This document shows, piece by piece, positions 8,750-15,811 of a stretch of 18,104 nucleotides of DNA. This stretch comes from Pseudomonadota bacterium (GTDB lineage: Bacteria > Pseudomonadota > Gammaproteobacteria > UBA5335): positions 1-18,104 of the forward strand of contig PKCW01000260.1 of assembly GCA_002862965.1 (NCBI GenBank). Reading direction: 5' to 3'. The stretch's first letter is position 1; each line of letters begins with the position of its first letter. The position numbers were made by a program, and so were the translations under genes. The notes below the pieces were generated by a model. It made no database searches. It was not told the origin of the DNA and was given only the letters and a program-made list of their open reading frames with translations.

Positions 8750-10711
8750 TCATCCACCGAGCAGCCGTTGCTCGGCACGCTCGAGTTGCGAGGCCGTTCC
8801 GAGCAGGACCAGCGTGTCGTTGGCCTTCAGATGAACATCATCGGACGGGTCCTGTCCGGTGACCGATCCGCGCCGGAGCGCCTGCACGCGAACGCCGATC
8901 TGATCCAGCCGGAGGTCGCCCAAGCGGTGGTTGACGGCATGTGCCGTATCCGGGAGCACCACGGGGTGGACGACTTCCAGCGGGTTTCCCCGGGCATCGG
9001 CCAGCTTCGAGCGCTCCCCATGCAGATAGCCGTGCAGCAGCCGGTAGCGCTCGTGGCGCGCCTGTTGGATATGTTCCTGGACGCGGTCCGATGGGACGCC
9101 GAGCAGTTCGAGAACGTGCGAGACCAGCATCAGGCTGCTTTCCAGCGTTTCGGGAACGATCCCCGTCGCGCCGGCCGCTTGGAGGGCTTCCCAGTGTCGA
9201 TCATCCGACGTACGGACCAGGACGGGCAGGTCGGGGCGCAACGGCCGGACTTCCTCGAGGATGCGTAGAGCATCCTTGTCGTTGTTGAAGGCGATGACGA
9301 GCAGCCGCGCGTGCATCAGCCCGGCCTTGCGCAACAGCGACCGCTGGCGCGAGTCGCCGAACAGCACCGACTCGCCTGCCACCAAGGCTTCGCGGACGCG
9401 TAGCGTATCACTGTCGATGGCGATGTAGGGGATTTGTTCGCGCTGGAGAAAGCGTGCAATGGCTTGGCCGACGCGCCCGAATCCGCACAGGATCACGTGG
9501 GGTTCCTTGCTTGCCTCGGCCAGGAAAGCGGTATCGGCAGGCCCGTCGGGAGCGCGTTCCACCCGCCGGGTCCACCGCGGCGCCGCATTCAGCAGCATGG
9601 GCGTCGCCATCATGCTGAGCATGATGCTGGAAAAGAGCAGTGACTGCTGAGTGGATGAGATCGCGCCGTAGGCGCCGCCCAAGGTGAGCAAGGCAAAGCC
9701 GAACTCGCCCCCCTGGGCCAGCGCGACTGCGGCGAGCAGCGCGGTGCGCCGGCTTTCGCCCATCAACCGCGACAAGCCGGCGACCAGTGCGCCCTTGATG
9801 ACCATGAATCCCAGCGTCAACAGCAGCACCCAGTGCAACTGGGCCGCCAACTGCGCCGGCTGGATCAGCATGCCGACGGCGACGAAAAAGATCCCCAGCA
9901 GCACATCCCTGAACGGCCGGATCTCCGCTTCGATCTGATGACGAAAATGGCTCTCACCGAGCAGCATCCCGGCCATGAAGGCACCGAGCGCCATGGAAAG
10001 TCCCATCAACTGGGTCAGCGCCGCGGCGGCCAGGATGACGACCAGAACCGCCAGCACGAACAGCTCTTCGATGCGGGTCCGCGCAACACCGCTGAACAAG
10101 GGCGGCAGCACGCGAGGCCCCACGACCAGCAGTCCCCCCAGCAGCGCCATCGACTTGGCGACGGTCCAGAGCAGGGATGAAACCACCGCATCCCCGGACC
10201 CCCCGAGCGAGGGCAAGATCGCGAGAAAGAACACGGACGCCAGATCCTGAAACAACAGGACGGCCACGGCGATCTGGCCGAAGCGCTGGTGCAACTGGTG
10301 ATTGCGGGTCAATTCGCGGCTGACCACCGCGGTCGAGGACAGCGCCAGCGCCGCGGCCAGTACACCGCTCGTGGTCCATGAGATCCCAAGCGACAGCGCG
10401 ATGCCGCCGAACACGGCCAAGGTCAGCGCCACTTGCCCCAGGCCGATGCCGAGCACCAGCCGGCGCATGGCCCGCATTCTGGGCAGCGCGAACTCGAGGC
10501 CAAGCGAAAACAGCAGAAAGACGACCCCGAACTCGGCCAGTTGGGCGACCGATTCGGGCCGCGAGATCCAGCCGAGGCCGCCCGGTCCGATCAGCAGGCC
10601 GACGAGGATGTAGCCGAGGATCGGCGAAATGCGCAGGGGATAGCAGAGCGACAGGACGGCCAGCGAACTGGCGAGCAGGATGAGCAGCTCAAGGAAGAGT
10701 CCATGGGCCAT
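8750..10711 (-). CDS. CPA2 family monovalent cation:proton antiporter (KefB/KefC-like) with RCK domains
   Basis: An inner-membrane potassium (or sodium)/proton antiporter of 653 residues. About 12 hydrophobic segments occupy residues 5-385. They include the crossover-helix region LLFQDLASV with Asp156, equivalent to the essential Asp of KefC, and the motif LGAFMAGMLLGES. A cytoplasmic RCK N-terminal (TrkA-N) domain follows with the nucleotide loop GFGRVG (410-415). An RCK C-terminal (TrkA-C) domain fills roughly the last 80 residues. E. coli KefB and KefC lack a TrkA-C domain, so this is a KefC-like relative rather than a strict orthologue. Ligand control by NAD(H) or nucleotides is inferred. 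The ATG has no strong Shine-Dalgarno. It heads the leftward set with the NmrA-like and DUF442 genes. Confidence 0.88.
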   Translation of the reverse strand: MAHGLFLELLILLASSLAVLSLCYPLRISPILGYILVGLLIGPGGLGWISRPESVAQLAEFGVVFLLFSLGLEFALPRMRAMRRLVLGIGLGQVALTLAVFGGIALSLGISWTTSGVLAAALALSSTAVVSRELTRNHQLHQRFGQIAVAVLLFQDLASVFFLAILPSLGGSGDAVVSSLLWTVAKSMALLGGLLVVGPRVLPPLFSGVARTRIEELFVLAVLVVILAAAALTQLMGLSMALGAFMAGMLLGESHFRHQIEAEIRPFRDVLLGIFFVAVGMLIQPAQLAAQLHWVLLLTLGFMVIKGALVAGLSRLMGESRRTALLAAVALAQGGEFGFALLTLGGAYGAISSTQQSLLFSSIMLSMMATPMLLNAAPRWTRRVERAPDGPADTAFLAEASKEPHVILCGFGRVGQAIARFLQREQIPYIAIDSDTLRVREALVAGESVLFGDSRQRSLLRKAGLMHARLLVIAFNNDKDALRILEEVRPLRPDLPVLVRTSDDRHWEALQAAGATGIVPETLESSLMLVSHVLELLGVPSDRVQEHIQQARHERYRLLHGYLHGERSKLADARGNPLEVVHPVVLPDTAHAVNHRLGDLRLDQIGVRVQALRRGSVTGQDPSDDVHLKANDTLVLLGTASQLERAEQRLLGG

Positions 10712-10746
10712 GGAGATCGCGCCGACCGGTGACTGGGGCTTTGGCG

Positions 10747-10755
10747 ACTATACCA
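10747..10755 (-). promoter_or_regulatory. extended -10 promoter for the antiporter operon
   Basis: On the minus strand TGG is joined to TATAGT (10752-10747), an extended -10 element. Transcription would begin near 10740, about 29 bases before the antiporter ATG. No good -35 hexamer is present, as is common for extended -10 promoters. The element lies just past the dsbA stop, so it separates the antiporter operon from the cytochrome c4-dsbA unit. Confidence 0.45.
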
Positions 10756-10777
10756 TCCCGGCCGCCGTCTTCAGGAC

Positions 10778-11464
10778 TTAGTTGGCGGCGCCCTTGCTAT
10801 CCTTGGCGATGAGGTAATCCATCACCTTGAGCGTTTCGGAGAGCTTGGCTTCCTTTTCCTGCACATGTTGCTGGAAGCCCGGCGAAACGACGTACTTGCC
10901 GTTGATCACGAAAGCGGGGGTGCCCAGCAACAGCACGCCGAAGCGTTCCCATTGCGCCTGGGCCTGCTTCAGCTTGGTGCGCACGGCAAACGAATCGTAG
11001 GCCGCCGTGAAGGCCTTCTTGTCGACACCCTGTTTGGCGACGAAGTCGGCCATGCGGGCCTGGCTGTCCAGCCGTTCCTTGTCCTGATGGATGGCCTTGA
11101 ACAAGGGGCCGTTGAGCCTGTCCGCGGCGCCAAGAGTTTCAAGTGCGTAGTAGGACTGTCCATAGACGCCCCAGCTGCGGCGGAAGAAATCCGGGCCATG
11201 GGTCACGCGGATGAAGTCGATCCGGTCGCCGTTGGCCTTGATCCACGCTTCCAGGGAGGGCTCGATGTCGTAACAGATGTGACAGCCATAGGAGAAAAAC
11301 TCGGCCACCTCGGCCTTCGATCCGCTCGCGATGCGCTGGGGATTTTCGACCAGGCGATACTGCACCCCTTCCTTGTAGGCGGATTGAGCGCCTGCAGCCG
11401 TCAGCCACAACGCGAGGCCGACGAACAGCCCGAGTTTCGCCAAGAGTCGTGACCCGTTTCGCAT
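10778..11464 (-). CDS. dsbA: DsbA family thiol:disulfide oxidoreductase with atypical CHIC active site
   Basis: A periplasmic oxidoreductase that would introduce disulfide bonds into exported proteins and be reoxidised by DsbB. The 228-residue precursor has a Sec signal (MRNGSRLLAK, hydrophobic core to about residue 23, cleavage near TAAGA). It then has the thioredoxin-fold segment EVAEFFSYG leading to Cys61-His-Ile-Cys64, a helical insertion, and the cis-proline loop GTPAFVING with Thr182-Pro183. Canonical DsbA has Cys-Pro-His-Cys; here the dipeptide is His-Ile, which should shift the redox potential. AAGGAG (11474-11479) lies 9 bases before the ATG. It is 22 bases downstream of cytochrome c4 on the same strand, the same pairing as in Pseudomonas, so co-transcription is very likely. 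Confidence 0.9.
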   Translation of the reverse strand: MRNGSRLLAKLGLFVGLALWLTAAGAQSAYKEGVQYRLVENPQRIASGSKAEVAEFFSYGCHICYDIEPSLEAWIKANGDRIDFIRVTHGPDFFRRSWGVYGQSYYALETLGAADRLNGPLFKAIHQDKERLDSQARMADFVAKQGVDKKAFTAAYDSFAVRTKLKQAQAQWERFGVLLLGTPAFVINGKYVVSPGFQQHVQEKEAKLSETLKVMDYLIAKDSKGAAN

Positions 11465-11486
11465 GTACCCGCGCTCCTTGAGGTGA

Positions 11487-12098
11487 TCAGTGCAGTCCTT
11501 CGATGTAAGAGGATACGGCTTCGATCTCCTGATTGCTCATCCGGGTGGCGATGCTCTTCATGATCTGGCTGGCCGGCGTACCGGCGCGGGTGCCGGTGCG
11601 GTAGGCCTCGAGCTGAAGTTTGGTGTAGGCGGCATGCTGGCCCGCGATGCGGGGATAGCCCGCCGGCCCGTTGCCCGAGCCGCGCGGTCCATGGCAGGCC
11701 ATGCAGGCCGACACACCGGATTCCTTGTTGCCACCACGATAGACCTTGGCGCCCGCGTCCGCCAGCGCAGGATCCGCACCGCCGACCTGAGGCCGCTGCT
11801 GCGCGAAATAGGCGGCCAAGTCCGCCATGTCTTCGTCGCTCAGCCCCATGGCCATCGGGCTCATCAGCGCATTCTGGCGCTTGCCTTCCTTGAAGGCCTT
11901 GAGCTGCCCCACGATGTACTCGGGGCTCTGGCCGGCGAGCTTGGGCCACTGTCCATTCGTGCTGTTGCCGTCGAGACCATGGCAGGCCGCGCAAGGCGCC
12001 GCCTTCTGTTGTCCCGCTTCCGGGTTGCCAGCCGCCACCGCGCTGCCGGCCACGCACAACCCGACGAGCATCAAGCCCGCGGCAATCAGTCTGTTCAT
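11487..12098 (-). CDS. cytochrome c4 (periplasmic di-heme c-type cytochrome)
   Basis: A periplasmic electron carrier that passes electrons from the bc1 complex to terminal oxidases. The 203-residue precursor has a signal peptide (MNRLIAAGLMLVG, cleavage after AVAA near residue 23). Two similar cytochrome domains follow, each with one heme-binding motif: CAACH (36-40) and CMACH (132-136). Candidate axial methionines are Met80 or Met83 and Met180 or Met187. The duplicated layout and the length are characteristic of cytochrome c4. A strong AGGAGG (12109-12114) lies 10 bases before the ATG. It is followed after 22 bases by dsbA and diverges from engB. Confidence 0.95.
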   Translation of the reverse strand: MNRLIAAGLMLVGLCVAGSAVAAGNPEAGQQKAAPCAACHGLDGNSTNGQWPKLAGQSPEYIVGQLKAFKEGKRQNALMSPMAMGLSDEDMADLAAYFAQQRPQVGGADPALADAGAKVYRGGNKESGVSACMACHGPRGSGNGPAGYPRIAGQHAAYTKLQLEAYRTGTRAGTPASQIMKSIATRMSNQEIEAVSSYIEGLH

Positions 12099-12190
12099 GG
12101 GAAATGCGCCTCCTGATCTGGCATGCTGAATGGCCGAGAGCCGGCAAGGACGTCGCCGAGCGCGCGGAACTCCGGGCTCGCAAGCGCGCA

Positions 12191-12221
12191 ATTCTACAAC
12201 GTTGGGACCGAAGCCGGTCAA
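12191..12221 (-). promoter_or_regulatory. possible promoter for cytochrome c4-dsbA
   Basis: On the minus strand TTGACC (12221-12216) and TAGAAT (12196-12191), each 5 of 6 matches, are 19 bases apart, which is longer than the preferred 17. Transcription would start near 12184, leaving a leader of about 85 bases. The -35 element lies inside the interrupted palindrome at 12206-12232. Confidence 0.35.
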
Positions 12222-12232
12222 CCGGCGCGGTC
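12206..12232. repeat. 27-base interrupted palindrome between cytochrome c4 and engB
   Basis: Two nested inverted repeats share one axis: GACCG (12206-12210) pairs with CGGTC (12228-12232), and GCCGGT (12213-12218) pairs with ACCGGC (12221-12226). Eleven of the arm bases pair. No T-run follows on either strand, so it is not an intrinsic terminator. It sits 20 bases before the engB start and over the possible cytochrome c4 promoter, so it could be an operator for the divergent genes or a hairpin in the engB leader. Confidence 0.5.
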
Positions 12233-12251
12233 AAGAGGAACCATCGATCTC

Positions 12252-12860
12252 ATGCGGGACTACAACGCAGCGGTTTTTGTGAAGAGCGTGGCGCAGCTGA
12301 TGCAGTTGCCCGCCGACGATCTGGCCGAGGTGGCCTTCGCCGGGCGCTCCAATGCCGGCAAATCGAGTGCGCTCAATGCCATCACCCAGCGCCGCGCGCT
12401 GGCCCGCACCAGCCGCACGCCTGGACGGACGCAGTTGCTCAATTTCTTCGCCCTGCCCTGTGGCATGCGGCTGGTGGACCTGCCCGGCTATGGCTATGCC
12501 GAGGTTCCGCTGGCGGTGAGGCAGGAATGGGCGGCGCTCGTGGAAGGCTATCTGCGCGATCGGCAAAGCCTCAAGGGCGTGGTGCTGGTGATGGATGTGC
12601 GTCATCCGCTGACACCGTTCGATCGCCAGATGCTGGACTGGTGCGTCAGCTGCGGCCTGGCCTGTCATGTGCTGCTGACCAAGGCGGACAAACTCGGGCG
12701 TGGCGCTGCAGGCAATGCGCTGCTGGCCGTGCGTCGGACCCTGGTTCAGGACGCCCCCGGGGCGACCGTCCAGCTATTCTCCGCCGTCTCGCACCAGGGT
12801 ATCGAGGAGGCGCGCGAACGGCTGGAGTCCTGGTTTGACGACCGAAGCGTCCCGGCATAA
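12252..12860 (+). CDS. engB: ribosome biogenesis GTP-binding protein EngB (YihA/YsxC)
   Basis: EngB is an essential TRAFAC-class GTPase that acts in late assembly of the 50S ribosomal subunit. The 202-residue protein shows the G motifs in order: G1 GRSNAGKSS (31-39), the switch segment [10 protein letters not shown]3 DLPGYG (76-81), G4 TKAD (143-146) and G5 near SA (177-178). Length is typical (E. coli 210). The ATG at 12252 gives [16 protein letters not shown], aligning with family N-termini; AGAGGAA ends 11 bases upstream, a rather long spacing. The frame is open to 12123 but the upstream part is not conserved. It diverges from cytochrome c4 and converges on polA; its stop codon lies over the end of the predicted small RNA. 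Confidence 0.95.
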   Translation: MRDYNAAVFVKSVAQLMQLPADDLAEVAFAGRSNAGKSSALNAITQRRALARTSRTPGRTQLLNFFALPCGMRLVDLPGYGYAEVPLAVRQEWAALVEGYLRDRQSLKGVVLVMDVRHPLTPFDRQMLDWCVSCGLACHVLLTKADKLGRGAAGNALLAVRRTLVQDAPGATVQLFSAVSHQGIEEARERLESWFDDRSVPA

Positions 12861-12899
12861 AAAAAACCGCGATGGCCGAAGGGGGAAGCCATCGCGGTT
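12859..12899 (-). terminator. intrinsic terminator of the predicted small RNA
   Basis: On the minus strand the stem AACCGCGATGGC (12899-12888) pairs perfectly with GCCATCGCGGTT (12876-12865) across an 11-base loop. The run of eight T extends from 12866 to 12859. There is no T-run on the plus side, so it should not terminate engB transcripts by the intrinsic mechanism. The T-run overlaps the engB stop codon. Confidence 0.85.
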
Positions 12900-12973
12900 A
12901 CAGCGGACTGCGGTCTTGGGGGAAACCGGCCAGCCCGCTTACTCAGGGTAGGAAGAGTATCGTTGCGATACTC
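12859..12973 (-). ncRNA. predicted small regulatory RNA between polA and engB (ErsA/Spot 42 position)
   Basis: About 115 nt, read leftward. Hairpin 1 starts at the predicted 5' end: GAGTATCG, loop CAA, CGATACTC (12973-12955). After a 15-nt linker, hairpin 2 (12939-12902) has 13 pairs interrupted by a two-base bulge, with one G-U pair, and the loop TTCCCCCAAG. Hairpin 3 (12899-12865) is a perfect 12-base stem with loop TTCCCCCTTCG, followed by eight T. A sigma-E-like promoter precedes it and a separate terminator ends polA before it, so it looks like an independent unit. Spot 42 in enterobacteria and ErsA in Pseudomonas are encoded downstream of polA on the polA strand, facing engB, as here. 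I infer homology of position, not of sequence. Both C-rich loops could pair with G-rich ribosome-binding sites. Alternatively it is only an elaborate 3' region. Confidence 0.65.
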
Positions 12974-12979
12974 GAAAAC

Positions 12980-13006
12980 ATAGACCGGGCCGTTTTCCGG
13001 AAGTTC
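12980..13006 (-). promoter_or_regulatory. sigma-E/AlgU-type promoter for the small RNA
   Basis: On the minus strand GAACTT (13006-13001) is separated by 16 bases from TCTAT (12984-12980). This fits the envelope-stress sigma consensus (GAACTT, 16-17, TCTGA; E. coli GGAACTT then GTCTRA). The preceding base is G and the base before TCTAT is also G, improving the match to the E. coli form. Start of transcription would be 6-8 bases downstream, at 12973 or 12972, exactly where hairpin 1 begins. No comparable sigma-70 pair is visible. Confidence 0.6.
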
Positions 13007-13017
13007 CGGCGGCGACG

Positions 13018-13042
13018 AAAAAAAACATCCGTCCACGAATGT
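13018..13042 (-). terminator. intrinsic terminator of the lptM-lysA-polA transcript
   Basis: Thirty bases after the polA stop, on the minus strand, ACATTCG (13042-13036) pairs with CGGATGT (13031-13025) through one G-U pair across the loop TGGA. Eight T follow at once (13025-13018). The stem is short and only moderately stable, so some read-through into the small-RNA region is possible. Confidence 0.6.
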
Positions 13043-13071
13043 GGCGATCAGGAGCGGTTTCGACCGGGTCG

Positions 13072-15804
13072 TCAGCTGCCGTGGGCGGCGTCCCAGTTCG
13101 CACCGACGCCCGCCTCCACCTCCAGCGGCACGGCCAGATCCGCCGCGCCCTGCATGCGCGTCAGCACCCCCTCCCGGACCGACGCGACGGCGTCGCTGGG
13201 GATCTCGAACACCAGTTCGTCGTGCACCTGCAGGATCATCCGTGCCGGCACGGCCGCGTCGAGGATCCAGCGATCGATGGCGATCATGGCGCGCTTGATG
13301 ATGTCCGCGGCGGTGCCCTGCATGGGGGCATTGATGGCGGTGCGCTCGGCGTACTGGCGCAGGCTCGCGTTGCGGGCCTGGATATCCGGCACGTAAAGGC
13401 GGCGGCCGAACACGGTTTCCACATAGCCCTGCTCGCGCGCCCGCGCGCGGGTCTGGTCCATGAAGACGCGCACGCCGGGATAGCGCTCGAAGTACAGATC
13501 GACGTAGCGCTGCGCCGCGTCCCGCGCGATGCCGAGCTGGCGCGCCAGGCCGAAGGCCGACATGCCGTAGATGAGACCGAAGTTGATGGCCTTGGCCGCG
13601 CGGCGCTGCTCGCCCTGCACCTGATCCAGGGGCACGCCGAACACCTCCGCCGCCGTGGCGCGGTGTACGTCCTCGCCCTGCGCGAAGGACTGGCACAGCC
13701 GCGCATCGCCGGACAGATGCGCCATGATGCGCAGCTCGATCTGCGAGTAGTCCGCCGAGAGCAGCACATGCCCCGGATCGGCGATGAAGGCCTGGCGGAT
13801 GCGTCGGCCCTGCGCGGTGCGCACGGGGATGTTCTGCAGGTTGGGGTCGGACGAGGACAGCCGGCCCGTGGCGGCGACCGCCTGCTGATAGGAGGTGTGG
13901 ATGCGCCCGGTGCGCGGGTCGATCTGCGCCGGCAGCTTGTCGGTGTAGGTCGATTTCAGTTTGGCCAGGCTGCGGTAGTCCAGGATCAGCCGCGGCAAGG
14001 CATAGTTGGCGGCGAGTTCCTGCAGCACGTCCTCGGCCGTGGACGGCTGGCCGGTGGGCGTCTTGCGCAGGACCGGCAGGCCCAGCTTGTCGAAGAGGAT
14101 TTCCTGCAACTGCTTGGGGGAATCGAGGTTGAAGGGCGCGCCAGCTTCGATCTGGGCCGCCTCACGCAGCCGCACCATCTCCGCCGAAAGCTCCGCGCTC
14201 TGGGCGGTGAGCAGCGCGGCATCGACACGGACACCCATGCGCTCCATCCGTCCCAGCACGGGCAGCAGGGGCAGCTCGAGCGTGGTGTAGACCGCGTCCA
14301 GCGCGGGCACTGCCTGCAGCCGCGGCCCCATCGCCCGGTGCAGGCGCAGGGCGATGTCGGCGTCTTCCGCCGCGTAGCGGGTCGCGGTTTCGATCGGCAC
14401 GGCAGCGAAGGGGATCTGCTTGGCGCCCTTGCCGGTCACCGATTCGTAGGTCAGGGTCGCGACGCCCAGTTCGCGCAGCGCCATCGCGTCCAGATCGTGC
14501 CGCGCCGTGCTGTCCAGCACATAGGACTCCAGCATCGTGTCGTGGCGGATGCCGCCCAGGCGGATGCCGTGGTTTTCCAGGACCGCGCGGTCGTATTTGA
14601 GGTTCTGGCCCAGTTTGGGCCGCGTTTCATCCTCCAGCAGGGGCTTGAGGCGGGCGAGCGTGGCCTCGCGATCGAGTTGGGGCGCGGCTTCGAGCCCTTC
14701 GTGGGCGAGCGGGATGTAGATCGCCTCGCCCGGATCGATGGCGAAGGAAAGGCCGACGATGCGGGCCGCGAGGCTGTTCAGGCTGGTGGTTTCGGTATCC
14801 AGCGCGATCAGATCGGCCGTTTCCAGCCGTGCCAGCCAGCGTTCGAGGTCGGCCGTTTCGCGGATGCAGTGATAAGTGGGTTCTGCGCCGGGGCCCGTGC
14901 CCGATGCTGGCCCTGCCGCAACCGCGGTGGCGTCGCCCTCGCGCTTCAGTTCGCGCAGCAGCCCGCCCAGCTCCAGTTCCTGCGCCAGTCCGAGCAGGGC
15001 CGCGGTATCGGCCGGCCCGGGATGCAGATCGTCGAGCAACAGGTCCAGCGCCACGTCCGTGCGGATGCGCGCCAGTTCGCGCGACAGCGCCAGCTGTTCG
15101 AGATTCTCGCGCAGGGATTCACCGACCTTGCCCGCGATCGCGTCAGCCGCCGCCACGAGCGCGTCCAGATTGCCGTAGGCGCCGAGCCATTTGGCCGCCG
15201 TCTTGGGGCCGACCTGGGGCACGCCCGGGATGTTGTCGCTGCTGTCACCGACCAGGGCCAGGTAGTCGACGATGCATTCGGGCGGCACGCCGAACTTGGC
15301 TATCACGGCGGCGCGGTCGAGCCAGCTGCCGGTCATGGTGTTGACCAGGGCGACATGCCCGTCGACGAGTTGCGCCATGTCCTTGTCGCCGGTGGAGATC
15401 ACGGTATCCAGCCCGAGCGCCGCCGCCTGCCGGGCGAGGGTGCCGATGACGTCGTCCGCCTCCACCCCGGCGACTTCCAGCAGCGGCACGCCCATGGCGC
15501 GGATCAGCGCCTTGAGCGGCTCGATCTGGCGGGCCAGATCGTCCGGCATGGCGGGCCGATGCGCCTTGTAGGCCTGGAACAGTTCGTCGCGGAAGGTCTT
15601 GCCGCGCGCATCGAACACCACCGCCAGCCGCCGCGGCTGCAGCTCCTGGACGAGCTTGCGCAGCATGTTGTAGACGCCCAGCACCGCGCCGGTGGGACGG
15701 CCGTCGCGTGTGCTGAGCGGCGGCAGGGCGTGGAAGGCGCGGTAGAGGTAGCCGGAGCCGTCCACCAGGACCAGCGGCACGGGCGGGGCAGGAGGCAGTG
15801 TCAT
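13072..15804 (-). CDS. polA: DNA polymerase I
   Basis: Polymerase I removes RNA primers and fills gaps in lagging-strand synthesis and excision repair. The 910-residue protein (E. coli 928) has three domains. The first is a 5'-nuclease domain (LVDGSGYLYRAFHALPPL, then GVEADDVIG and GDSSDNIPGVPQVGPKTA). The second is a 3'-5' exonuclease with intact LDTETTSLN (Asp336, Glu338) and YAAEDAD, so proofreading should be active. The third is a family A polymerase with motif A SADYSQIELR (Asp685), motif B RRAAKAINFGLIYG and motif C QVHDELVFE (Asp862). ATG 15804 is chosen because the nuclease domain begins a few residues later; it lies 7 bases after the lysA stop. It is the last gene of a leftward operon and converges on engB. 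The frame is open for 63 further codons upstream, but these overlap lysA and are unconserved. Confidence 0.97.
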   Translation of the reverse strand: MTLPPAPPVPLVLVDGSGYLYRAFHALPPLSTRDGRPTGAVLGVYNMLRKLVQELQPRRLAVVFDARGKTFRDELFQAYKAHRPAMPDDLARQIEPLKALIRAMGVPLLEVAGVEADDVIGTLARQAAALGLDTVISTGDKDMAQLVDGHVALVNTMTGSWLDRAAVIAKFGVPPECIVDYLALVGDSSDNIPGVPQVGPKTAAKWLGAYGNLDALVAAADAIAGKVGESLRENLEQLALSRELARIRTDVALDLLLDDLHPGPADTAALLGLAQELELGGLLRELKREGDATAVAAGPASGTGPGAEPTYHCIRETADLERWLARLETADLIALDTETTSLNSLAARIVGLSFAIDPGEAIYIPLAHEGLEAAPQLDREATLARLKPLLEDETRPKLGQNLKYDRAVLENHGIRLGGIRHDTMLESYVLDSTARHDLDAMALRELGVATLTYESVTGKGAKQIPFAAVPIETATRYAAEDADIALRLHRAMGPRLQAVPALDAVYTTLELPLLPVLGRMERMGVRVDAALLTAQSAELSAEMVRLREAAQIEAGAPFNLDSPKQLQEILFDKLGLPVLRKTPTGQPSTAEDVLQELAANYALPRLILDYRSLAKLKSTYTDKLPAQIDPRTGRIHTSYQQAVAATGRLSSSDPNLQNIPVRTAQGRRIRQAFIADPGHVLLSADYSQIELRIMAHLSGDARLCQSFAQGEDVHRATAAEVFGVPLDQVQGEQRRAAKAINFGLIYGMSAFGLARQLGIARDAAQRYVDLYFERYPGVRVFMDQTRARAREQGYVETVFGRRLYVPDIQARNASLRQYAERTAINAPMQGTAADIIKRAMIAIDRWILDAAVPARMILQVHDELVFEIPSDAVASVREGVLTRMQGAADLAVPLEVEAGVGANWDAAHGS

Positions 15805-15811
15805 GGCCGGC

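Noticed and set aside
7874..9268. A 464-codon plus-strand open frame opposite the NmrA-like and antiporter genes
   Set aside because: It crosses two genes on the other strand and its product looks like random Arg/Gly/Ser-rich sequence. The minus-strand genes have recognisable folds and coupled spacing.
9490..9502. Another CACGTG (in the antiporter gene) as a third parS site
   Set aside because: The flanks (GATCACGTGGGGTT) do not fit the parS arms, unlike the two sites in recF. The same applies to the CACGTG near 7860.
12955..12973. The GAGTATCG/CGATACTC hairpin as a terminator for engB
   Set aside because: It has no T-run on the plus strand. It fits better as the 5' hairpin of the leftward small RNA, starting exactly at the predicted transcription start.
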